Notes: a model not told the origin generated them from the letters alone. A stretch of 36,990 nt of DNA from an uncultured Planctomycetaceae bacterium (GCA_903871805.1 CAIQIE010000010.1:1-36990), one strand, 5' to 3'; counted from the stretch's first letter, positions 8,895 through 16,633 are shown. Numbers and translations are program-made.

Positions 8895-10415
8895 TTACCA
8901 CTCTGCAATCTTGTTTTTCACCCGGGTAAATCCCGCCTGAGTTGCTGCATCAATCACCATGATACGGGCTTCATGTGTGGAATCCGGATGCAGTTCCAGT
9001 TCCACGTCCGTCAGGTCTGCACTGGCGTTCTTTTCTGCCTTCAGTAACTCAAGAAGTTCCCTGTAACTGGTTGCTTTCTTTGTTTCTTCAATGAAGAAAA
9101 TATTCTCTGCATCAACCTGAACTTTAATGGCTGTCGACGACTGGTCCTGCTCGACAACCACGGATGTCGAGACACCATCAGTCTTCTTTGCGGGCGGAAC
9201 GTCAAAGGCCTTCTGCATGCTGAATGACGCCGTGACCATAAAAAAGATGAGCAGTTGAAAGGTCACGTCCACCGCTGGAGTCAGGTCAATGGCCGCACTT
9301 TCTTCCACTCGTTTTCGCTTTGGCGGTGGATCATCATCATCGTTATCTTCTCCCGACGGCAACACTCCCCGGGCTTCGCTTTGGGGCGGAACTGCCACCT
9401 TCTGCCGGTCCGGCATGATGGTGGTCTCTGTCACGTCCGCAGCAGGAGAAAGTTCCAGACTCTCATCCAGCAGTTCCACAGGAATTGTTCCCGAGGACTT
9501 CAGGTGCTTCTGTCGTTCCTGCTCTGCCTGCTTCTCCAGTTCTTCCAGCCGGGGAAGACGGACGAGGTCCAGCGAACGTCCCTGCTTTTGGGCTGCCACA
9601 AGAGTCTTCAGGTCTTCGAGCACTTCTTCGGCGGACTGATATCGCAACGAGCGCCTTTTGGCCATCATGCGATGCACCATGCGGCACAGGACTTTGGGGA
9701 GTGCCGGGTTTCTTTCGTGCAGCGGGGGCGCCGGATTCTTCAGATGCTGCATGGCAATCTGTATTGCCGTCGTCCCCCGAAACGGTGGCTCCCCACACAG
9801 CAACTGATAACAGGTGACTCCAAACGAATAGACGTCCGATCGAGGATCCAGTTCGCGGCCACTGACCTGCTCAGGGCTCATATACAGCGGAGTTCCCATG
9901 GTCACACCGGAACCCTGCTCTCCGGACTCTCCAAGCTGTGCCAGACCGAAGTCCGCAACTTTCACTTCACCTTTTTTTGTGACCAGTATATTTTCGGGCT
10001 TGATATCCCGATGAACGATGCCCGCCTTACCGGATGCCTTCAGGGCCGCAGCGACCTGTCGCATCACGTGCAGCACCGATGTCAGGTCCAGTTTTCCGCG
10101 TTCGCGTATCAGTGTGGCAAGGTCACTGCCCTGCACAAATTCCTGAGCGATATAGTGCAGCCCGTCCTCCTGTCCAATGGTGTAAACCTGGACAATATTC
10201 GGATGATTTAATCCGGCCGCCATCATGGCTTCCTGCTTGAAGCGGGCAAGCATGTCCTGGCCGGAATGGGCCATCAGCCCGGGCTTCATGACTTTTACAG
10301 CGACATAGCGCTGCAGCGACGTCTGTTCGGCGAGGAACACGTCAGCCATTCCACCGCTGCCAAGATGCCTCAGCAGGTGAAATTCTCCAAGTCGCTTGTC
10401 GGTCAGGTCACTCAT
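8895..10415 (-). CDS. Ser/Thr protein kinase fused to an ExbD/TolR domain
   Basis: A 506-residue two-domain protein. Residues 12-270 are a complete Hanks-type kinase: glycine loop GSGGMADV (19-26), Lys41, Glu62, HRD at 135-137, Asn142, DFG at 155-157 and SPE at 180-182. All catalytic residues are present, so it should be active. A charged linker follows (about 270-370, with a run of Asp and a KRKR stretch). Residues 372-506 are an ExbD/TolR domain: AAIDLTPAVDVTFQLLIFFM with the conserved transmembrane Asp at 383, then a periplasmic region ending AATQAGFTRVKNKIAEW. The topology is consistent, with the kinase in the cytoplasm, one membrane helix and the ExbD tail in the periplasm. It lies directly downstream of exbB and a normal exbD, which argues for a stator complex with a kinase built in. 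The frame is continuous and shows no sign of frameshift or chimera. Confidence 0.93.
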   Translation of the reverse strand: MSDLTDKRLGEFHLLRHLGSGGMADVFLAEQTSLQRYVAVKVMKPGLMAHSGQDMLARFKQEAMMAAGLNHPNIVQVYTIGQEDGLHYIAQEFVQGSDLATLIRERGKLDLTSVLHVMRQVAAALKASGKAGIVHRDIKPENILVTKKGEVKVADFGLAQLGESGEQGSGVTMGTPLYMSPEQVSGRELDPRSDVYSFGVTCYQLLCGEPPFRGTTAIQIAMQHLKNPAPPLHERNPALPKVLCRMVHRMMAKRRSLRYQSAEEVLEDLKTLVAAQKQGRSLDLVRLPRLEELEKQAEQERQKHLKSSGTIPVELLDESLELSPAADVTETTIMPDRQKVAVPPQSEARGVLPSGEDNDDDDPPPKRKRVEESAAIDLTPAVDVTFQLLIFFMVTASFSMQKAFDVPPAKKTDGVSTSVVVEQDQSSTAIKVQVDAENIFFIEETKKATSYRELLELLKAEKNASADLTDVELELHPDSTHEARIMVIDAATQAGFTRVKNKIAEW

Positions 10416-10486
10416 GATTATGGCTGATCTCTGCAGAGTCAGTTTGTTGTTTGCAGCCTCACGGCCACAGTATGGCCATTCGGCAA

Positions 10487-10939
10487 CTATTCCCGTCGAT
10501 CCTGAACCGCGTAATGAAAGCCCACGTTCGGAATCTCCGAAATCATGGACTCAATTTCGCCCGTAAACCGGTTTGGAACGTCCTTGTCCCCCATGATCAT
10601 CAGGTCAATTCCATTCGGCCGGGCTCCTGACTCTTCATTCAATCGGACACGCAGTTCTTCCATCGAAATGGGCTTGCGGTCAATCTCCATCAATGGGTCT
10701 GTTGTGCCATCCACGGGCGCCTTGATCACAAGCTTAAACGCCACTTTTGCCAGCTCCGTGGAGCCACCCGAAACCGAGTGCGGAACAATCGCCGGGGGAT
10801 TGCCCTGCATGGTCGAAGTCACCATGAAGAAAATCAATAACTGGAAAGTTACGTCAATCATCGGTGTGATATCGATCTCGGTATCTTCCGCAGGACGCGT
10901 CTTCTTCTGATACGGTACGTCGTCGTCGTCATCCGCCAT
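10487..10939 (-). CDS. exbD: ExbD/TolR biopolymer-transport family protein
   Basis: A 150-residue stator subunit of the ExbBD/TolQR/MotAB type, which channels protons to drive work in the envelope. After an acidic N-terminus (MADDDDDVPY) comes EIDITPMIDVTFQLLIFFMV, with the membrane-embedded Asp of the family conserved. A periplasmic domain follows, ending in SEIPNVGFHYAVQDRRE. Length matches the family (about 140-150). It lies 80 bases downstream of exbB and 71 bases upstream of the kinase-ExbD fusion, so the cluster carries two ExbD domains for one ExbB. The partner energised by the complex is unknown. Confidence 0.95.
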   Translation of the reverse strand: MADDDDDVPYQKKTRPAEDTEIDITPMIDVTFQLLIFFMVTSTMQGNPPAIVPHSVSGGSTELAKVAFKLVIKAPVDGTTDPLMEIDRKPISMEELRVRLNEESGARPNGIDLMIMGDKDVPNRFTGEIESMISEIPNVGFHYAVQDRRE

Positions 10940-11019
10940 GATCCAGCACTTTCTGCCTTCACGTCGTGTATAACCAGGGTTTCAGAGCGAATACCACGCA
11001 ATAGATCCCTGTGGATCCT

Positions 11020-11739
11020 TCATGCGGACTTTGATTTTGCTGCAGCAAGGTCGTCCAGGAAAATTCCGGTGCCCTCGTCGATGTTCTCCTGCAGCTTCTT
11101 GATGCCGTTGGACGCAGATCCCTGAAGCACGATCAAGGGGATGGAAATGGCCATGCCCGCAGCGGTTGTCCACAACGCAAAGCTGATGTCCGATGAAAGT
11201 TCCTTGGGGTCCACACCCGTTGCCGCCGCGCCGGCGATCTTGGCGAACGCATTGATCATCCCCAGAACAGTTCCCAGCAGTCCCAACTGAGGTGCGGTCT
11301 TGATGCTGGTACCCACCCAGGAATTCATGCGATCAAGGCTTCCAAGAATGTCCCGCTCAAATCGCTCACCAACAATCTGCCGGATCTTCTTCATCGGCTC
11401 GTCCCGGGACTGCAGTGCCATAAGCGCCAACTGGGGCAACGCTCTGTTCCACAGAGACGGATTGTCGCAAACCTGCAGGGCCGCATCAAAGTCCCGACGC
11501 GCAAGACACTCACCCAGCTCGTTCAAAAAGGCCTGCTCTGCTTCCGCTCCTGGAAACTGTTTCTGACCGACTCGCCGAATCAGCAGAATCCCAGCGTACA
11601 TACCACCAGCTGCACAGGCCGCAATCCCAGCCCAGATTGAGTTCTCAATCACCTTCATGAAAGTAGATGGGCCAGCCGCAGGAGCTGCTTCCTGGGCTAG
11701 AATTCCAACGATATCCAAAAAATCAACAACGCTGATCAT
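11020..11739 (-). CDS. exbB: MotA/TolQ/ExbB proton-channel family protein
   Basis: A 239-residue inner-membrane protein with the ExbB/TolQ layout. A first membrane helix lies near residues 35-55 (WAGIAACAAGGMYAGILLI), followed by a long cytoplasmic helical region. The hallmark pair of helices follows: TAPQLGLLGTVLGMINAFAK and SFALWTTAAGMAISIPLIVL. Together with the adjacent ExbD proteins it should form a proton-driven motor subunit. The ATG at 11739 lacks a Shine-Dalgarno site. It is separated by 222 bases from the TonB-like gene upstream. That gap holds no recognisable gene, so a second promoter there is possible. Confidence 0.95.
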   Translation of the reverse strand: MISVVDFLDIVGILAQEAAPAAGPSTFMKVIENSIWAGIAACAAGGMYAGILLIRRVGQKQFPGAEAEQAFLNELGECLARRDFDAALQVCDNPSLWNRALPQLALMALQSRDEPMKKIRQIVGERFERDILGSLDRMNSWVGTSIKTAPQLGLLGTVLGMINAFAKIAGAAATGVDPKELSSDISFALWTTAAGMAISIPLIVLQGSASNGIKKLQENIDEGTGIFLDDLAAAKSKSA

Positions 11740-11961
11740 AGGAGGTTCCAGACTGAATCAAATTCTGAACAAAGACACCGGGTTTGAGTCCAGAGCTACT
11801 TCGTTACTGATCCGCTGATCAGCGCTCCGCACACGATCCCCTGCCAAACACCCGACGCCGCCCCTGAAATTTTTTCCCGTATTCCAATCAGCCCCTGAAA
11901 TTGTCAACCGATCCCCGTTAGCCATGAGGATCGAGGTGAAAATAAGGTCGCTGACCGGCAA

Positions 11962-12876
11962 TCACTTCAACACCTGACGCGTTACAACAAATTCAAACCC
12001 ACTGCCCGCGCGCCGCACCTGAAAGTACGTTTTGCGAACCGCTGACGGCTGCTGGTTTCCATAAGAAACTTCCAGCTGGGCCAGAATCTGCTCCGTGGCC
12101 GCAGGATAAAAGTGCAGGATGACGCCGTTACTCGCATCCAATCCCGCCTTCTTAAACAACTCCATGTCCGCCTTCACTCGATCCTGGCTGCCATCCTGCC
12201 AGTTCAGAAACAGACGTTTCTCACCCTCACCCGTGCGAACTTCACGCTGTGTTGGCGATGGACGACTCATGTTGCTCAAATAAATCAACCGCGAATCTTC
12301 TTTCAAAAGCAGGCCGAGCTCGATTCCGAAGAAATCCAGCTGGGCCGCGTAGCTGTCCAGATCCCCTTTGTCCGCAAACTCAACAATCCAGCCCTGCTCA
12401 CGCTTCGCTCCACCCCGCCCGGGACCGCCGCTACCAAGGGGACGACCACCTGTGCCGTCGGCGCTGCCGGGAATGCCAGTGTTCTGCTGCTGACGCGCCT
12501 CGTTCGGGGCCTCGATCACCGCCGCATTCTCTGCAACCTCAATGACTTGCTCAATCACTTCCTCGATCTGCGTCACATCCGTCTCTTCGTTGGCCAGTGA
12601 CGGATCCGGCACTGCATCCTCTGGAGATTCCACATTCGGAGTCGCATCCGGAGTCCCGTCCTCCCAGCCACCGTCACCAGCCGGCATTAACTCGACCTTC
12701 CTGGAGACCGGAGCCGGAAGCATGTTGGACAGCCAGATCGCCAGCATCACTGCAAATGTCAGTAGCGCGATGAATGCAGATGTCTGAAGTACAGACACCG
12801 CCACGTCGTATTTTGTGAGCTTGATGTGGGGAGCCGTCGCTCGAGATGTGCCTCGGGCGAATTTTACAACCGACAT
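11962..12876 (-). CDS. TonB-like single-pass membrane protein, unknown C-terminal domain
   Basis: A 304-residue protein. The frame is open further upstream (to 13023), but ATG 12876 is chosen because GAGAGG stands six bases before it and it gives a sensible protein. The layout is TonB-like: a basic cytoplasmic N-terminus, one membrane helix at about 25-52 (VLQTSAFIALLTFAVMLAIW), an acidic Pro/Glu linker (about 60-125), a Gly-rich hinge (about 133-155), then a globular C-terminus (about 160-304). I do not recognise the C-terminal domain, and it lacks an obvious TonB YP motif. As first gene of a cluster with ExbB and ExbD it is the natural candidate for the energised partner; that role is inference. 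Confidence 0.8.
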   Translation of the reverse strand: MSVVKFARGTSRATAPHIKLTKYDVAVSVLQTSAFIALLTFAVMLAIWLSNMLPAPVSRKVELMPAGDGGWEDGTPDATPNVESPEDAVPDPSLANEETDVTQIEEVIEQVIEVAENAAVIEAPNEARQQQNTGIPGSADGTGGRPLGSGGPGRGGAKREQGWIVEFADKGDLDSYAAQLDFFGIELGLLLKEDSRLIYLSNMSRPSPTQREVRTGEGEKRLFLNWQDGSQDRVKADMELFKKAGLDASNGVILHFYPAATEQILAQLEVSYGNQQPSAVRKTYFQVRRAGSGFEFVVTRQVLK

Positions 12877-12901
12877 GTCTCGCCTCTCACGATGATTCTG
12901 A

Positions 12902-12978
12902 GCATCATTCCGTTGCTGAAGCATGGAATGATGCACACGATTCGACCGACTTTGCAGATCTTCCGAAATTCTTCGGAA
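12902..12978 (-). promoter_or_regulatory. Two perfect inverted repeats in the leader of the ExbBD-kinase cluster
   Basis: Positions 12902-12911 (gcatcattcc) pair exactly with 12925-12934 (ggaatgatgc) around a 13-base loop. Positions 12961-12967 (ttccgaa) pair exactly with 12972-12978 (ttcggaa) around a four-base loop. The first lies 26 bases upstream of the chosen ATG at 12876. They could be RNA stem-loops in the 5' leader or operator dyads; the sequence alone does not decide. Confidence 0.5.
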
Positions 12979-13069
12979 ACCCCAGTAATCGGGAAATCCA
13001 CTCGTTCTGACCTGCACAAACAAACCCGCTGAATCAAAGTCAACCGATCAACAGTACATACAGTTTTCC

Positions 13070-13146
13070 AACAGGACTTTGGCCAGAGGCGTATCATTCC
13101 CTCTGCCATCGACAAATCGTGCTGGAAGTCCTGTTCGGTTGAACAG
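13070..13146 (-). promoter_or_regulatory. Nested stem-loops with competing pairing, candidate leader RNA
   Basis: An outer stem pairs 13070-13079 (aacaggactt) perfectly with 13126-13135 (aagtcctgtt). Directly stacked inside it, 13080-13089 (tggccagagg) pairs with 13100-13108 (cctctgcca) with a single bulge. The right arm of the outer stem overlaps a second hairpin, 13131-13136 (ctgttc) with 13141-13146 (gaacag) and a ggtt loop. The two structures therefore cannot form together, an arrangement typical of switch-like leaders. It is about 190 bases upstream of the first gene of the minus-strand cluster. I do not recognise it as a known riboswitch class, and the transcribed strand is an inference. 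Confidence 0.45.
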
Positions 13147-13620
13147 CGACTGTGGTTGCAGAATATCTCCTGGAAATGCTACTAGCGGCATCTCCCGTAT
13201 GTCAACGAATCAGACACTCCTGAAGTGAACGATTTTCGACACTGTTTGTGAATCCGACTTCTGTTCGATCCCATCCATGGGCGTAGGCAGCGATCGTAAC
13301 TCACTCGCCCCGGTTCTCTGGATTTTCTCGGAATTTGATTCATTTTTCGGGTTTGCCCTGCCAGTAGTCCATCAGATGCTTCGGGAAATTCCTACTATTT
13401 TCTCCTGATTTTTTCGCATAGACACAAAATACGGGTTTTGGGACACTCCGACGCAGATTACTTGTCGGCACCACCGAAATCGTTGTTCCTGCGGCGAAAG
13501 TGTTCTGGTGCATTTTTAATGCGACCTGGGTTATTGCATGTAGGGCGGTTGTGTCGGGAGGCGAGGCGGTACGGCCCTGCCAGTGAATTTCTCAGGAAAA
13601 TTCCTCATATCGTTAAGTTT

Positions 13621-13687
13621 TGACGGATGCTCTGGCGATGTTTTTGCATGCGTCAGGGTGCGGAATGTTTTCAGGCAAGGATGCCTG
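13621..13687 (+). promoter_or_regulatory. Leader hairpins upstream of the glycosyltransferase cassette
   Basis: Positions 13621-13630 (tgacggatgc) pair with 13646-13655 (gcatgcgtca) with one mismatch. Positions 13672-13677 (caggca) pair exactly with 13682-13687 (tgcctg) around an agga tetraloop. The second ends 23 bases before the ATG at 13711. A leader structure is possible; nothing more can be said. Confidence 0.35.
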
Positions 13688-13710
13688 TGGTTGTTCAAGG
13701 ATGAGTCCTC

Positions 13711-14517
13711 ATGCAACTTTCTGTTGTGATTGCTGCCCACAATGAGTCCCGGAATCTGCCAACCCTGGTTGGTGAGATCTGCACGGCACTCGGCGCGCTG
13801 GAGTCGTTTGAAATTGTCGTTGTGGATGACGGCAGTACTGATGAAACACAGGACGTCCTGAACGAACTGCAGCAATCTGTTCCGGAACTCCGCGTCGTTC
13901 GCCATCGCTCCAGTTGCGGTCAGAGCCAGGCGGTGATGACTGGCATCGATGCGGCGACAGGCGAGGTGGTGGCGACTCTGGATGGTGACGGGCAGAATGA
14001 TCCGGCGGATTTGCCCGGCATGCTGAAAGTTCTGAAAGAGTCTGAGTCGCGTCGGGTGCTGATGGTCGCAGGGCATCGCACAAAACGTAAAGATTCCTAC
14101 TGGCGTATTCTGTCATCTCGAATTGCAAACTCGGTGCGCAGTCGAATCCTTGCAGATGGAACGCCGGATACGGGTTGTGGAATCAAGATCTTTTTCCGCG
14201 ACGCGTTTATGCGACTTCCGAGATTCAATCATATGCACCGGTTTTTACCGGCTCTGATTGTTCGCAGCGGTGGCCTGGTGGTTTCGTTTGCAGTTAATCA
14301 TCGACCGCGGATGCATGGTCGATCTCACTATGACACGCTGCGTCGGCTGATGGTGGGAATAGTGGATCTGGTTGGTGTGGCGTGGCTGATTCGCCGTAGT
14401 TCCCTTCCCGAGATTGAGCGACTGGATGGTGTCAGAGATGAGCGAGAAAATGTGGATAGCATTCGGTTTAGTCGGCCAGCTGGTGTTCACGGGCCGGTTC
14501 GTCGTGCAGTGGCTTAG
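13711..14517 (+). CDS. GT2 glycosyltransferase, polyprenyl-phosphate sugar synthase type
   Basis: Predicted to move a sugar from a nucleotide donor onto a polyprenyl phosphate, like DPM1 or ArnC. The GT-A fold signatures are clear: SVVIAAHNESRNLPTL (4-19), VVVDDGSTDE (37-46), and DGDGQNDPADL (91-101), where the acidic residues bind the nucleotide-sugar and metal. TGCGIKIFFRDAF and a terminal GRSHYDTLRRLMVGIVDLVG stretch are typical of the ArnC/GtrB-like subgroup found beside LAB_N genes. CAAGG ten bases upstream could serve as ribosome site. The final 27 residues are read across the start of the LAB_N gene in another frame and look unlike family members, so the natural end may have been extended. 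First gene of a three-gene cassette. Confidence 0.92.
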   Translation: MQLSVVIAAHNESRNLPTLVGEICTALGALESFEIVVVDDGSTDETQDVLNELQQSVPELRVVRHRSSCGQSQAVMTGIDAATGEVVATLDGDGQNDPADLPGMLKVLKESESRRVLMVAGHRTKRKDSYWRILSSRIANSVRSRILADGTPDTGCGIKIFFRDAFMRLPRFNHMHRFLPALIVRSGGLVVSFAVNHRPRMHGRSHYDTLRRLMVGIVDLVGVAWLIRRSSLPEIERLDGVRDERENVDSIRFSRPAGVHGPVRRAVA

Positions 14518-14785
14518 CAGCGAACGGGAAAAGAAAAGTGTGGTTCCGGTGGCGTTCTGGTATCTGAGCATCGCCGGCGGGATGACTCTGCTGATCTATG
14601 CGGTTCATCGTGCAGATCCGGTGTTTATGCTGGGGCAGGGACTGGGGCTGTTTGTGTATGTTCGCAATCTGCAGTTGATTCATCGGAATGCCGCCGAATC
14701 CGCTCCGCGGCTGAAAATTCATGATGCCAGTGCAGAGGATTCGGTCAGTTCCAGGGACACTCATTCGCAACGAAAAGCGGCTTGA
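14438..14785 (+). CDS. Stand-alone LAB_N (lipid-A-disaccharide synthase N-terminal) membrane protein
   Basis: A 115-residue membrane protein made up almost entirely of the LAB_N domain. The signature runs GLVGQLVFTGRFVVQW (10-25), SEREKKSVVPVAFWYLS (28-44) and GLGLFVYVRNLQLI. The domain is named from the N-terminus of some LpxB proteins but often occurs alone beside GT2 genes, where a flippase or accessory role in lipid-linked sugar metabolism has been suggested. No LpxB catalytic part follows. The frame opens with TTG at 14414; ATG 14438 is preferred because the domain begins right after it. It overlaps the GT2 gene by 80 bases in a different frame, so the two should be co-expressed. Three membrane helices are likely; the tail after residue 83 is polar. 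Confidence 0.9.
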   Translation: MSEKMWIAFGLVGQLVFTGRFVVQWLSSEREKKSVVPVAFWYLSIAGGMTLLIYAVHRADPVFMLGQGLGLFVYVRNLQLIHRNAAESAPRLKIHDASAEDSVSSRDTHSQRKAA

Positions 14786-14917
14786 GGTTCCGGACGCATC
14801 ACATCAACTGATGGACTATTCTCGGATCGGTGCGCGGCAATTTGAGGTTGTTGCAGGAAGTCTGCTCGAATTGGTCACAGGCAGGGAAGCTCTCTGTCCC
14901 GGCGAAAGTCCAGGCTC

Positions 14918-16633
14918 ATGAAGTATTTAATCTGGACGCTGGGCCTCGCTTCCCTGCTAACCCTGACAACCCTTTGGGCGCGACCATTGCTGCCTGTGGA
15001 CGAGACACGTTACCTGACGGTTGCGTGGGAGGCGCATGAGCGACAGGACTTTCTGGTTTCGCATCTGAATGGAGAAACCTACGCCCATAAACCTCCCATC
15101 CTCTTCTGGCTGATCAATATTGTCTGGTCTCTGACGGGAGTCAGTACGCTGGCAGGCCGTATGGTGGCTCCGGCCGCTGGTCTCGCCTGCCTGATGCTCA
15201 GTTACAGACTGGCATGGCGTCTTTGTCCCGAACGCCCCGCCGTGCGGCAGGCAGCCCCGCTGATGCATGCCTCCTGTATGCTGTGGATGTTCTTCTCGCC
15301 GGTGACGATGTTCGACACTCTGCTGACATCCAGTGCAATGCTGGCACTGGATGGCGTGCTTGCTGCGTCACAGCAACGGGGATGGAAGAGCTGGCTCCAG
15401 GCGGGCGTCGGCCTGGGATTGGGAATTCTCTGCAAGGGGCCGGTTGTGCTGGTCTTTGTATTGCCCGCGATGCTGGCCGCACCCTGGTGGTCGCCAAAGG
15501 TCGGTGACTCGCTGCTGCGCTGGTATGGCGGTGTGCTGATGTCGGTGGTCATTGGCGCCGGCATGGCCCTTGCCTGGGCGATCCCTTCGGCTTTGTCCGG
15601 AGGCGACGCGTATGCTCAGGAACTGCTTTTTGGGCAGACAGCGGGCCGTATGGTCAACTCCTTTGCTCATCGACAGCCTTTCTGGTGGTATCTGCCAATC
15701 GCCCCCCTGTGTGCTCTGCCGTGGCTTTTCTTCAGGCCTGTCTGGCAGGGTTGCTTTGGTGCCATGCGTGATTCCAGTGTTCGTTTTTTGCTGAGCTGGC
15801 TTATCGGCGGCGGTCTGATCCTCAGTCTTGTCAGCGGCAAGCAGGTCTATTACCTGATGCCACTTCTGCCCGGGGCTGCGCTGCTGCTGGCAGTTCTTGC
15901 AGATCGCTCCGGCTGTGTGCCATCACGCTGGCAACTGCTGCCTGTCGCTGGTGGAACTCTGGTCATGGGGGCGGTACCGCTGGTCATGAATCATGTGCCG
16001 GCATTTCAGTCGACGGGGCTGCCCGGGTTGGTTTCTGATCCCATGGCCCTGGCGATGATGGCCTGCGGGCCCGCGATTCTGCTGGTTCAGTTTCGCAGTC
16101 TTGTGCAAAGTGTCACGGCTATTGCCACGGCCGCTGTGATTGTTCTGTCGCTGCTGGTGGCAGCTCTCCGTGTCAGCCTTTGGGATGGGTTTGATCTGAA
16201 GCCTCTGGCAAGGTTTGCTGCGTCCTCAGGACAGCCGATTGCCTGGTTTAGTAATTATCATGGGCAGCTGAATTTCCTGGGAAAAATTCCGCGGGTTGAC
16301 GAACCTGAAGTGGAAGCGGATCTTGCCGAGTGGCTGACGCGGCATCCAGCGGGGGTCACCGTAGTCCGACTGAAAATTGCCCGGAACGACGAATCAGAGC
16401 TTGTGCGTCTGCTTCGCACGCTGGATCGAAGCGTGCCAGGGGAAACGGATGTGGAACGGCTGAGTGTGCTGCTGGCGAATGAACCTCAGATGCCGATGAA
16501 GTCCTGCAAACCCGTGATTCGCTATGTGCAGTGGATTCGTACAGGACTGACTCTGACACCGCTGTTGCTGGTTGAGTTTCAGCAGCGAGCGACAGATGCT
16601 GCCCAAAGTGACGCTGTCGTACCAGGTGCCTGA
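14918..16633 (+). CDS. ArnT-like GT-C glycosyltransferase (PMT_2 family)
   Basis: A 571-residue polytopic membrane protein predicted to transfer a sugar from a polyprenyl-phosphate carrier to a lipid (lipid A in ArnT) or protein at the periplasmic face. The first periplasmic loop carries the family signature: PLLPVDETRYLTVAWE (24-38, with the Asp-Glu pair) and then YAHKPPILFWLINI (55-68). About ten further hydrophobic segments follow, for example LGLGILCKGPVVLVFVLPAM and a KQVYYLMPLLPGAALLLAV stretch typical of ArnT-like proteins. The C-terminal part after about residue 430 is a soluble domain. Together with the GT2 and LAB_N genes upstream (132-base gap) it completes a donor-synthesis and transfer cassette. 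The sugar and acceptor are unknown. Confidence 0.9.
   Translation: MKYLIWTLGLASLLTLTTLWARPLLPVDETRYLTVAWEAHERQDFLVSHLNGETYAHKPPILFWLINIVWSLTGVSTLAGRMVAPAAGLACLMLSYRLAWRLCPERPAVRQAAPLMHASCMLWMFFSPVTMFDTLLTSSAMLALDGVLAASQQRGWKSWLQAGVGLGLGILCKGPVVLVFVLPAMLAAPWWSPKVGDSLLRWYGGVLMSVVIGAGMALAWAIPSALSGGDAYAQELLFGQTAGRMVNSFAHRQPFWWYLPIAPLCALPWLFFRPVWQGCFGAMRDSSVRFLLSWLIGGGLILSLVSGKQVYYLMPLLPGAALLLAVLADRSGCVPSRWQLLPVAGGTLVMGAVPLVMNHVPAFQSTGLPGLVSDPMALAMMACGPAILLVQFRSLVQSVTAIATAAVIVLSLLVAALRVSLWDGFDLKPLARFAASSGQPIAWFSNYHGQLNFLGKIPRVDEPEVEADLAEWLTRHPAGVTVVRLKIARNDESELVRLLRTLDRSVPGETDVERLSVLLANEPQMPMKSCKPVIRYVQWIRTGLTLTPLLLVEFQQRATDAAQSDAVVPGA

Larger units (their letters stand above)
12877..13710. other. 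Divergent intergenic region, structured, no gene
   Basis: This 834-base region separates the minus-strand ExbBD-kinase cluster from the plus-strand glycosyltransferase cassette. Open frames here show no family resemblance. The half next to the minus cluster carries several inverted repeats (listed separately). The middle (about 13300-13450) is richer in A and T than the flanking genes and is the likeliest promoter zone, although no strong -35/-10 pair stands out. The last 90 bases before the plus-strand gene again contain two hairpins. Confidence 0.6.

Noticed and set aside
12877-13710. Possible tRNA or known riboswitch in the divergent intergenic region
   Set aside because: No T-arm GGTTCRA with a matching acceptor stem was found, and the stems seen do not match any riboswitch class I can recall. 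Kept only as an unclassified structured leader.
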